Source of the DNA: Combretum micranthum
Lineage: Eukaryota > Streptophyta > Magnoliopsida > Myrtales > Combretaceae
Length of the DNA: 64,000 nt
Direction: 5' to 3'
NCBI GenBank assembly: GCA_024138025.1
Contig: JAMXBD010000056.1
Location: 1,860,001 to 1,924,000, forward strand
A program made the position numbers and the translations under genes. Below, piece by piece: positions 1 to 10,530 of the stretch; position 1 is the stretch's first letter, and each line of letters begins with the position of its first letter. A model generated the notes under the pieces. That model was not told the origin of the DNA and searched no databases. It saw only the letters and a program-made list of their open reading frames with translations.

Positions 1-944
1 GTACATTTTTATATGTATACATATTTTATATTTTTAAGATGTAGTTTTGTTTTTCATTTAATGTTAGCAAAATATCAATATTTTTTGTGCATCGTTTATG
101 ACTTTTTTAATGTTGTCAATAGTGATGGACTACTTCAATTGGTGTGATGGTCCAATTTTAAAAATTTAAATATAATATGATTGTTAAAAACAATGTAATA
201 TCATCATATATTCATCTTTGATTGTTATGCATATATATGTGTATTTTATTTTCATTACTCATGTATATTTTTCCTTAGGTATTGAATATCGATCATTGGT
301 TTTGTGGTGTATAGAATCCAAATATTAAAAAGCTTTTCAAATTGAATCTTAATGCTGTATATTTAATTATAGTTCTATTATTTACAATTCGAATAAAAGT
401 TGTAAATTTCTTTTTCTTTTGCCCTCTTTTAATTTAAGTTAGAGATTAATATGTTACCTAATCTTTTAATACAAAGTTGAATATATAATATAATATTTAT
501 ATTTTAACTTCCTCTTGGAATTTTTATGATCATTTTCTTTTTTAAAATTTTTAGTATGATTAGTATTTGTTTGTAATCATTTTGGGATTTTTGTACTATC
601 CTATAATAACACTTTTCTAATTGTTCTTTGAAGATAGTCATGATAACACTTGCTTTTAAAAGGTATAATATCTTATTTGAATTTGTTCTCATTCTAATTT
701 TAAGGAAAAAGAAAAGTAGTAAATGCTTATAAATCCATTAATAATTGCTATTTTTATACAATTAAATTATTAATATAGAAATTTAACATATCATTTAAAA
801 TTGAATATATAATATAATACTTATATTTTAGCTTCCTCTTGGAATTTTTATGATAAATTCCTTTTTTAAAATTTTTAGTATATTTTTAAAATGTATTTTT
901 GTAAGATTAAATAGATATTCATGTGTTTGGTATGTATAAGCTAG
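1..944. other. AT-rich intergenic DNA with a direct repeat
   Basis: No gene is recognisable. About 83 bp at 478-560 recurs with a few differences at 802-884 (spacing 324 bp). Both copies contain an ATATAATATAATA run followed by CTTCCTCTTGGAATTTTTAT. This looks like an old local duplication. The short open frame on the minus strand over the first copy has no recognisable content. Confidence 0.6.
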
Positions 945-949
945 CTATT

Positions 950-3900
950 TGAAATACCCCAAACCTTCATCTAGATTAGAAATTGAGTTTAGATAGATTA
1001 AATGAATCAAATGAATTATATGATTTAATTAGACAAGTTGTTGGCTTAATTTAATTAGCTAATAATTAAGTTGGTTTTGAGATTTGAAAATTCTAAAATC
1101 CCTAAACATGTTCTAAAAATGTTTAGAGGATTCCTAGACTCTTGTTCTTAGCCTAAAACACTAATTCCTAAATCTCAGTAAAATTTGAGTTCATTTGCTT
1201 GAATAAAAATATCAGTTCTTAAACTCGAACTCAAATTAAATATCTTTGTATTCCAATTAAATTCCTAAATTAAGTTTTTATTTTAAGATCTTAATTTATA
1301 ATCTATTGGTTTAGAAATCATCTTTAAATACTTTTGGAACTATAGATATTGATCTAATAGATCTAAACTTATACCCTATTTCTAAAATATATAAATTTAA
1401 TTTTATCCTTTCCTTTTCTTTTTATTCTTTTGCTATCTTTTTGCCTTTCCCCTTTCATTTTTACGTTTCCCTCTTCTTCTTCTTCTTCTTTCTCTTTCAA
1501 AATTCAACACATAAATCTCAATTTCAATGAGAGAAAAGGAGGAATCAAGTAGAATATGAGAATAGAAGAAGGAAATCAAAGCTAGAAGTACAAGAAGTTG
1601 CATGATTTAGCCAAAAAGCTAAGTTTTCTAGGTCAAGTCATATTTGTTTTATTTGTTGTTTGCTTGTCTAATTGATGAATTGATGTTGGATTGAATTGAA
1701 AGTGCTGTTTACATTTGTATTTATTGGTTTAATGGTTGATGGAAGTTGGGGATTGTGAAGGAGGAAGAAGATGATGAATAGTAGTTGTGATGGTTTGATT
1801 GTTGTTTGAAGTTGTTGGAGGAAGATTGAAGTGTTAAGAGTTATTATTAGAGTTTATTTGATGTTAGAATTGATATAGGAAGCTTAGTAGATGATTTGAA
1901 AAAGTTTTGGTAAAAGGAAAGTGTGAAAAACATGTTTTCGTAAACCTGTTCTGTCTTCAACGTCGCCTCCTAGAGCTTCTACGCGGCCAGCTTTGAGGCG
2001 TTGTTAAAGGGAACATAATGAATTTTCTTAAAGCTGGCTCTAACGTTGCCGGTGTTAAACCTCTATGCTGCCAGCTTTGAAATTTACGCCGTCGGTGTAG
2101 AAGTGCCGGTGTTCGTTTTACTCAATTGCCCTGTTTCATAGCTTGATCGTATTTTGGCCATAACTTTTTTATGAGATCTCCGATTGAGGTGATTCAAGTT
2201 GCTATAAAAATATTAAAAAGAGATCTACAACTTTTATGTTTTGAGTTTTTACAAATTCCAAAATTATCGATGCTCAAATTTAGCTTCTTTATAGATACTA
2301 CATTTTTACAAACAAAGTTCAAAACTTGTTTTTGTTTGTGAAATGTGTTTTTGCCTAGGAAATGGATCTTTTTGAGTTAAAATGAGATAGATAAGTGATT
2401 TTTGATGTGTTATGTTGATATATTGATTTAATTAAGCATGATTTAGATAGATTTAAAAATTCATCATATAATTGAATTTCCAGGAGTATTAAACTAAAAA
2501 TAGTTATGTTGTATATATGATTTTCATTGCTTGTTTTATGATCTTGTGACCACTTAGTGAAATTAAATGATCTTGGTAAGTATAAAAATGATGATTTATG
2601 TATTTATATGAATTTTCTTCAAGCTAAGTTTAAGATTTGTTTATTATTTGCTCTTATGATTAGTTATTGAACTTAAATGAACTTAGTTAACAAACTTAAG
2701 TTCAACTTAATTAAATAGACTTGAATGAGTTAAAATGAATTAGATTGAGTTAGTTTAACCATCTTTGACTTAGTTTTTGAACTAAATGATTAAGGTTAAT
2801 TAATTTAGCTAAGTTTAAGTTAAGGTGAGTTCAACTTGACATAGATCTTACATGTATAATGAATTAGTAATGAATCTAAATTCAACTTGACTAAATGAGC
2901 TTGAATTAGCTAAAAGGAATTAGATTACTTAAGTTAATAAACTTGAACTAGTTTTAGATTAAATGACTAACTCTAAACAATTTGGCTAAGGTTAAGCGGA
3001 AATGGGTTAATAGCTAATAATTAGCTTAGATGAATGAATTAGGAAGATCTTTGAATAATATGGGAATATGTTGTTTCAAATGTTTATTTGCTTTGAATAT
3101 GAATGCTTTTATGAATGAATGCTTTATTTATGCTATGTTTTGTGATAAGAAACTATAATTAAAGTGAAAAGAATTAGTTTGACAGATAAAGGAGAACTGT
3201 CCATATTTTGGCGAGGCGATATTCGCAACCATAGTGGGGTTCCACATTAGTGTCTGATCAAATAGGGTTAATAAAAGTTTGAGAAAGTGGATGATTAGTT
3301 TAGTTTAGTTTAGTTTCTTATACGAGTTCTTTCCTTAACAGAAGTGGATATCTGGTTTACCTTCTGGATTATCTTCTGAAATTCCTTCCGAGGTTATGTT
3401 TGGATTTCATATTTAAGGTATGCAGTAACTTGTGTGTTGGATGTTAGGATAGACATCTAAAATGGATTAAGAACTTAAACTCGACTTAATAATTGATGAG
3501 TATTGGTTGTCTATTACATCGTTGAATCCGGATCCAGGGAGCGACAACCTTGTCATGATGCAATGGCACGGTAGTTTAGGTACTTAGCCCAATCCTTTAT
3601 CATGATGCAATGACTCAAATCCATGATGCAATGGTGGTTTCTTTTATTGGCTAAGTGGGTAGCTAATAGGGTTAACTGTGTCGGTATATTCTCTATTTAG
3701 GATCGGGAGGAAATAATATGTTTTAGTTCACGGGTATGAGACCGTTAAACTAATTGATGTTATAGACCGGGATAAGTGGAGTATATAAAGAAGTGTGAAC
3801 CCTAAATGATGCTATTAATATTCTTTATCGGTTAGATATAGGAGATATAGATATCCGGTCTATCTATATCAACCCCTTGAGTAGCTGCTGTTACTCAGGA

Positions 3901-4679
3901 CCCCCGGATTCCAACTGGCTTGTTACGGAGTGCGAGTGCTCCATTGTTGATTTATTTATTTTAATGAAAAGATAATAACTTGTAGATTGATGCATTGCAT
4001 TTAGTTAAGCTTACGTACCACTCCGTGTGTGATTAAGTTACTGTGTACTGGGCTTGGGCTCATTTTTGTTGTTGTTATTCATTTTACAGGTTTTGTTGTT
4101 GATAAAGATGATGTTGATGAAGTTGATGATGATGAGTTCTTTTTTATGTTGTTAATGTTGGTGATGATGGATGATGAGACGATGATATGATGATGTTGTT
4201 GCTATCGATGATGTTGTATCGTGTTTTTAGGTGCTTCTATTGGTTCGGGAAGGATTGTGGATGAGTGATGTGAGTCGGGAGCATTGAGTAGTTTAGTTGT
4301 TTTGTTTCTTCTTTTTTTTTTTAATTTTATAGAGACTGGATTCATTTATAAATTTGCATTTTCATTTAAGGGCTTGTTAGCGCCCATGTTTTGTAAATAA
4401 GGTTTTGTAAATATTTATCAAAATGAAAGTTTTTCCACTTGTAATAGTGGAAGTTTGAAATGCTTTTATGTAGAAACGTTTCTATTAAAGTTTATTTTTC
4501 CGCTGCTAAATCCAGTTATCTGAAAATCTAACTAAATGATTTCACAACCTAAAATCAGATAGCAATGTTCAACATAAACACCTTCTTTTAAGACAACCTT
4601 ATGTATAATTTGTAAGAGTTATATGTGGTTGGGGACTTGGTGTGCTTAGTTTGCGAATTGAGCATGTCGGGTCTTTACA
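950..4679 (+). mobile_element. Solo LTR, family A copy 1 (Ty3/gypsy-type, 3.7 kb)
   Basis: The block begins TGAAATACCCCAAACC and ends GGGTCTTTACA. It is flanked by a perfect 5-bp duplication CTATT (945-949 and 4680-4684), as left by an LTR retrotransposon integrase. No primer site, gag or pol adjoins it, so it is a solo LTR produced by unequal recombination. A second copy of the family lies at 28177-31669. Inside are a GC-rich island (about 1950-2130), a conserved block at about 2155-2290, three CATGATGCAATG motifs (3553-3633), stem-loops at 3844-3870, 3876-3899, 3927-3942 and 4370-4385, and a terminal hairpin at 4643-4664. Assignment to Ty3/gypsy is inferred from this 3' architecture, which it shares with the LTRs of the two pol-bearing elements in the window. 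Confidence 0.92.
3553..3633 (+). repeat. Reiterated CATGATGCAATG motif in LTR A copy 1
   Basis: Three copies of CATGATGCAATG occur at 3554-3565, 3601-3612 and 3622-3633. The motif has short palindromic arms (TCAT...ATGA). It recurs three to four times at the same relative place in the LTRs at 12645-15348 and 28177-31669. Its role is unknown; a clustered protein-binding site is possible. Confidence 0.7.
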
Positions 4680-4876
4680 CTATTTTTGCGTCATTATGGA
4701 TATTTTTATGTAGTTAAGGTGTGTCTAATGTTATTGAATTTTTTTTATGCACAAGTAATGTGAGTGCGTCGTTTGCTAGTATGAATTTAAATGCTAAGTG
4801 CTTAAAAAAAGGAAAGAAGAGACTAATAGAATAGGAATTTTTACATCTACTTTATGGAATTCTAAGAGAGGTTTTA

Positions 4877-5887
4877 TGGCATTTTTGGTATGTGGGAATG
4901 AATCGGAATGGAATCACCATTCAGACTTCCATTCCTTTTCCCATGTTTGGAAGCATTATTAAGAAGTCGGATCACGATTCCTTTCTGGCCCTTTAAATAA
5001 ATAATTACTTTTTTATCCCAATAAAATATTTCTATCAATAAAACAAACTTCCATCTACATTTTCAAATCCATTTTTATCAAATAAATCGTCAACAAGAAA
5101 TTTTATCTTCTGACGTTGTTAATAGTTTTTTAGTCGATGTGGAGCACATTCCCATATTTTTGCTATGTATTTATATATGTTGTGTATATGTATACTTTTC
5201 TACTTAAATATTTTCAGAATAATATATGGTTGTTATATATAAATATATATGTTTATATGTAATAATATATATAAATTATATATTTATAGTCCATGTTATA
5301 TATATAGTCTATATATACTATGCAAAAATATTAAATATATACTTATTATATATTTTATATGTGTAACAATATTTCTTAATCAATGTCATACATGTTATAT
5401 ATACATATATATTTATCAATTTTTAATATAAGTGTTATATGTTATATATCAGACATATAGATTATGTATACATTATATATCACATGTATACAAATGATAT
5501 GTTTTTCATATATATATATATAATATTTAAAAAGGAAAGAAAAAAGTCGATTGAACAATTATTATATATTTTTGATGAAAATGTATTTTAAAAAATATAT
5601 CATTGTATATATATAGATAGATAATATATTTATTTTACAAGCTATACACACACACACACACACACACATTTATAATAAAATATACACATAGCATATTAAA
5701 TAATTAAGGATATTTATGTTATACTTTTGCATATGGTAATTCAATTCCATTCTTGATATAATACAACCAAACATAATAATGGAATGGAATCGAAGATTCT
5801 GTGGTGTTTCCAAATACAAGAATGGAATGGTCATTTCATTTCTGATTCCATTCCATTCCAAACCATTCCTGCGTACCAAACGTAGCA
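4877..5887. mobile_element. MITE-like DNA transposon, PIF/Harbinger-like ends
   Basis: The two ends are imperfect inverted repeats: the left end reads TGGCATTTTTGGTATG and the right end, reverse-complemented, reads TGCTACGTTTGGTACG. Both run into GGAATGGAATGG-type subterminal sequence. Direct TTA flanks (4874-4876 and 5888-5890) fit the 3-bp target duplication of PIF/Harbinger elements. The interior is TA-rich with a (CA)n run at about 5647-5669 and no transposase. Small open frames inside are low-complexity and not believable genes. Family assignment is inference from ends and TSD length. Confidence 0.65.
5647..5669. repeat. (CA)n microsatellite
   Basis: An uninterrupted CA dinucleotide run lies inside the MITE, next to long TA-rich tracts. 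Confidence 0.9.
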
Positions 5888-6907
5888 TTAGGGTTTTTAT
5901 TTTTATTTATTTACTGGTTATTTTTCTTTATTTTTCCTGTAAGTATATTTTTATTTACTCAAATCTTCATAATTTTCCTTTATTCGAATCTTTATTTATT
6001 CAGTAAGTTTATAATTTAACACTTTTAATTTTATAATATATAGCTTTGCCTTATGTGTATTTTTTTTTAAATATGTAAATGCTAAGTCATCTTTTATCTA
6101 TTATCTATATTAATTAAACAAGAAAAACAGGTTTGGCACCTCTTTTATTTCCAATAATTGCCCTTAAATTAATTTAAACGGGAGAAATGGGTTTGGTGTC
6201 TTTTTTTTTTAATTTCCAATAATTGCCCTTAAATTAAAATTGTTTTTTTTTATTTCATTAAAGTTAAAAAAATATTTTTTACAACCTTTAAGGTCTTTTT
6301 AGTAGTTTATACTAACACCATTTTCTCTCATACTCATTTTCTTTCTATAGTCTGCAGTAACTACTTTGCTTTATACTTACTATTTTTTTCCTCCTAAATA
6401 TTCTCTCTCTCTCTTCTCTTTCTTTTTCAAAAATAACTTGAAATAGCCATGAATTTCTCAATCTATTTTTTATAAATGTCTTATTGAAATTATATATGAT
6501 TTTGAAATGTGATTCATGTTGATGCATGAGATGTGTTGTTGTGTTGAAAATAATTAAATACCTTAGAATGGTTAAATATTGAGTTCATAAATTTTTAGTG
6601 CATTAGAATGTATGAAAAATGATTAGAACAAGTCAAATTATGCATGTATTTAAACCTACTATTGGCAGAAAATTTTTGTTACAAAATAAAGCCCAAGACC
6701 ACCTTTAATTAGCCAAAAAGCAAGCTTATTAATTAACCAAAGCCAAGCCAATTAAAGACCTTAATTTGGCAGCCACTAAAGTCAACTATTAGATAAACAT
6801 CAACTTCTAAAAGTGCTAAATTCGTCCAAAATTTTCAGACCAACATATCACAAAACAAAAGGCTTCAAAACCCTATTTTTTCTCTTCCAAAAACTCTCCC
6901 ATGGCCA

Positions 6908-6915
6908 TATATAAT
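6908..6915 (+). promoter_or_regulatory. Candidate TATA box of family B LTR
   Basis: TATATAAT lies within CCATATATAATTAAACCC, conserved in the 3' LTR at about 16927-16934. About 80 bp downstream is a GTAAGT splice donor. A TATA box in this place would put the start of transcription near 6935-6945. This is inference from motif and position only. Confidence 0.45.
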
Positions 6916-6993
6916 TAAACCCTTCATCTTCGACAGATTAAACTCTCAAAGGCTTACAACAAGACACATAAACCAAGGCATAAAATCCTTATG

Positions 6994-8601
6994 GTAAGTG
7001 GGTTTCTCTTGCTTTATGTATACTTAAGTTATGCTTGTATTAGAATAGGGTTTACATGCTATATGGTGGTAGGATGATTTTTTTTAATACTTTGATGGTA
7101 GTTTGAGTAGTATTATGTTGCTAGAGGAGTTTATAGTATGTGTTTTAAATGTATTAGGAAGTGTTGGAATGGTTGTGTTAGGATGACAAAGGGTTGAGTA
7201 GTTAATTTTGCCATGTGAAGGGTTGAATGAGGAATCTTGTTTGATATGGTAAACATAGATGTTTGATGAGTTCAAAATGAAGATTTTGTGTATTAAAAGA
7301 AGTTAGAATACATATGGATTGAAGATTGGAGTTGGAATGAGTTTGGAGGAAGTTTGAAAGTGAGAAATATGGTAAAAATTTTATGTTTCGAAATAGAGAG
7401 GTCTATAATTTTTCGAAAAATCTGTGTTGCAGTGTATGCCGTCCCAACATTGCCGGCGTAGGGGTCTATGCTTCCTGTGCACACGGCAACATTGTTGATG
7501 TTGGGGGTATCAACGGGCATGGACCAACCCCGTGGAACTCTAAAAAATTTTGGAAAATTAGAGTTATAGTCTACATCGGCTCAAAGCTACTAGCATAACT
7601 ATAATGCGGTTGGCGTATTGTTGAACGCTACCAGCGATGGCAAGTATTGAATTTTAGTGCAGAGTGCACCGGATCAATGCCGTTGGTGTTGAAGGCCGGC
7701 GTGTCCCTTGCAATTTCCATTTTCAAAAACTTCCTCCAATGTTTTCCAAAGGTTGATATATGATCAATTGAGTATTTGTTTAGTATTGTATGATGTTTAA
7801 ATGCTCTGTTATGACTTTTTAATAATTTATTTGAATTTCTTTGATTGGTTATGTTTGAAACTAGTTGTTTAGTGCCTGAACTGAGTGAGAAATTCAATAT
7901 TTTCTTGTACAGTAATAGATTCTCGCTTGGCTAACCCTATTAGTTCTCGAGCTATTTTAGGTACGAAGTAACTTACTAGATTCTTTGTTTAGAATCGACA
8001 TCCTTTAAAATTACTTTAAATTAAGGAAATTTAATAATTACTTGTATGAGTGTCTTTATTACACCGTTGAATCTGGTTCGGAGAGCGGTATCTTGCTCGG
8101 ATTGGGGGTATGGTAGTTTTAGGCGCTTAGACCACCCTTGTCATTTTGAATAACTTTCATATGTGGTTTAGTGGGTAATTGATAGGGTATTTAGTATCAG
8201 TATAACACTTGCTTATTCTTGAAAGGATGCAATATGATTTAATTCAATGTTTATGGGAACACTTGAATTAGGTGATATTATGGATTGAGTTAAGTAAAGT
8301 TGAAAAACGACTGAAAACCTTAAATGATATTACTTTTTCGTTTTAGATAAAATTATCTAGGAGATATGAGTATCCAAGCTGCTTATATCAACCCTTTGAA
8401 CGTCGTGATTATTACTTAGGTTCCTCCAGAAATCCCTGTTGTTCGGAGTTTAAATACTCCAATGTTGTTTGGCTAACTAAAGATTAACTAATAATCTAAT
8501 GACTATTGCATTTGCATTTAGTTTAAGTATGTGTGGATCACTTCCCATTTCTATTCGTTACTTGTGTACTGGGCCTTTGTCTCATATTTTAACAATTTCA
8601 G
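6994..8601 (+). other. Predicted intron lying entirely inside the LTR
   Basis: A consensus donor ATG|GTAAGT at 6994-6999 lies just downstream of the candidate TATA box. A pyrimidine-rich acceptor ending TTTCAG at 8601 lies directly before the conserved acidic micro-ORF. Equivalent donors are seen in the nested LTR (13233-13238) and the minus-strand element (54792-54797 and 61955-61960). In the 3' LTR of this element the donor G is changed (TATGATAAGT). Splicing has not been shown; it is inferred from sites conserved between families. Confidence 0.4.
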
Positions 8602-8603
8602 GT

Positions 8604-8681
8604 GACGATTAAGACAACTTTTACATAAATATGGGTTATGGCACCGACCTTGAGGATTTCTTGGATGATCTGGAGGATTAG
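8604..8681 (+). pseudogene. Conserved acidic micro-ORF in 5' LTR (interrupted)
   Basis: The frame reads D-D-stop-D-N-F-Y and then MGYGTDLEDFLDDLED before TAG. The third codon is TAA here, but the 3' LTR copy (18581-18658) has CAA there and is open. Homologous frames occur in the nested LTR (14899-14961) and in both LTRs of the minus-strand element (52969-53043 and 60109-60183). Shared features are an acidic start, a Tyr, a Gly-Tyr/His-Gly-Ser/Thr-Asp-Phe/Leu-Glu core and an acidic tail. No ATG starts the conserved frame, so if translated it is probably the end of a spliced product. Function unknown. Confidence 0.4.
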
Positions 8682-9081
8682 ATATGACTATGGACTAGGA
8701 TGGAATTCCTATTTTGTAATAGACTAGTTATGGAATCTTTTGATGTTTATATTAGATGACATAGGTTGAATTACCTTTTGTAGCTTTTATATAAGGCTTG
8801 TAAGAAGCCTTTGTTTTGTAATATCTAAACCTAGCTATATGTATATCTTGAACTTATTTCCCTTGTAATATATGATAAACATGATGTTGTGTTTTTATTA
8901 CAAGTTTAAAAAAAAAATCAATAGTTTTCAAGTTTATTAGTATGAGTATTGAGGGTTTAGGCAAATAAAACTTCAAACATTTCTTCTAGGACAAATTTAC
9001 ATATAATTCTGTAGGTTATATCTAGTTAGGGAGCTGTTATCACTTGTTTTTATTATAGGGGTGATAGCAGGTCCTTACAGA

Positions 9082-9093
9082 TGGTATCAGAGC
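9082..9093 (+). other. Primer-binding site, initiator-Met tRNA type
   Basis: TGGTATCAGAGC lies two bases after the 5' LTR end. It is complementary to the 3' end of plant initiator methionine tRNA, the usual primer of Ty3/gypsy and copia reverse transcription. Confidence 0.95.
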
Positions 9094-9364
9094 TGAGTTT
9101 GAATAATTGTTTGTTTAAATGTAATATTTTGTTTGGGACTTGACCTAGACACAAATAGGTAGTATAGAAATTAGTTAAGTTTGCTTAAATGGATTTATTT
9201 ACTTGTTTTCTAGTTTGTTTGATATGCTTGTTGCTTGTTTGATGGCTTGTTTAACTTGCTTATTTTTATTTACAAATGTGGATGTGAATTTAATAAGCTT
9301 TGTGTGTGATTTAAAATTTTATATATGTGTGTGTGTGTTGAATGTATTGTATGCAATTGTTAAG

Positions 9365-10530
9365 ATGGATAGGTTAAAGAGGTTAATAAGGCAACAATTT
9401 GACAAGGAGAATATGTTTACACCACCACAGTCGTTGATGTTTTAACACACTCAACATATTATGCAGCAGAGTAATTAGCAAGGAGTGAGACAAAATGAGA
9501 ATCCACCTATGAATGACCAACTTAATCAGATCAAGTTGCATGATTTTAGTAAGATGATTCCTAAATTTGATGGGACAAGTGTTGATCATATAGTAGCTAA
9601 GAGTTGGATAGAAGAGTTGGAGAAGACATTTGCTGCTAGTAGTACTCTGAAAGACAAGAAAGTCGATTTAACGATTTATATGATGAAAAGGGAAGCTTAT
9701 AACTGGTGGAGACTGATTAGTGGGGATTTACTTCAACCCATATCTTAGACAACATTCAAGGACACTTTTCTCACAAAGTATTTTCCAAATTCAGTAAGAG
9801 AAATGATGATTGCTAATTGGTTGAACTTAAGGCAAGGAAGCAAGACCATAGATGAATATTATGGTGAATTTTGTGGGCTATTACGTTTTGCTGGAGGAGA
9901 TTATCGAGATGAGAGGATGAAAGTTCAAAAATTTCAGAATGGTTTGAACGAGGAAATTCAAGTTGATGTGAAGAAATTTGAGTTGCACACTCCAGCAGAT
10001 ATTGTGACTAAGGCTTTATTAGTTGAACAAATACAAATTGATAGTAGAGTAAGAAGAGCCAAGAAAGCGGCATTTCTTGGGAAAAGACTTGCTCCTATTT
10101 CATCCTATAGTGGTTTTCAAAGTGCTAGTAAAGGAGTGAATTATCAAGGCAAGGGAAATAGGCCTTTTATGGGAAAGCAAGGAGATCAAAAGTCGCTTCA
10201 ACCCCCATTTTTGAGAATAAATGTTTCAGGTGCTTTGGTCTTCATGAGCTATCAGATTATAAGTGGACTCCTGGTGCATGTTTCTCTTGTGGATAGATCG
10301 GGCATAGATCTTCTGAGTGCAACAATCCAAAATTACCGCCTATTTTCTGTGCTTACTGTAAGCAAAGACGTCACCATATTGCTAATTGTAAGGATCGACC
10401 TAATAATAAGAGTGGACTTGATTTGGAGAAGAGAAAAACAAGTGCTATGGTCTTTACATTACAACAGATTGAAGAGATACCTTCAATGGACACTTTGGCA
10501 GGTATTTTGAGTGTATCTAATTGAGATGCT
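9365..10530 (+). pseudogene. gag: Ty3/gypsy gag, degenerate (family B)
   Basis: Capsid and nucleocapsid gene of the retrotransposon. Open pieces at 9485-9748 and 9803-10510 align well with the intact gag at 58554-59777: KLHDFSKMIPKFDGTS, then an ESWIEELEKTF-like segment, YNWWRLISGDL, and FAGGDYRDERMKVQKFQNGL. In-frame stops (for example at about 9478 and 9746) and frameshifts break it. The nucleocapsid part at about 10222-10390 is out of frame with the long ORF but still encodes three CCHC-like knuckles, the second damaged by a stop. It ends where the protease region begins. Confidence 0.88.

Larger units (their letters stand above)
6439..9079 (+). repeat. 5' LTR of Ty3/gypsy element (family B)
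   Basis: It starts TGAAATAGCCATGAATTTCTC and ends GGTCCTTACA, and is directly followed by the primer-binding site. It is about 170 bp longer than the 3' LTR, mainly because some 135 bp around 6680-6815 is absent from the 3' copy. Numerous substitutions between the copies indicate an old insertion. It carries GC-rich islands at about 7435-7520 and 7575-7700 in otherwise AT-rich DNA, stem-loops at 8363-8389, 8445-8460 and 8795-8809, and a terminal hairpin spanning about 9032-9071. Confidence 0.93.

Noticed and set aside
5249..6006. Tyr/Ile-rich short frames
   Set aside because: Low-complexity TA-repeat translations inside a MITE.
9082..9093. tRNA gene fragment
   Set aside because: It is a 12-base primer-binding site directly after an LTR, not a tRNA gene.
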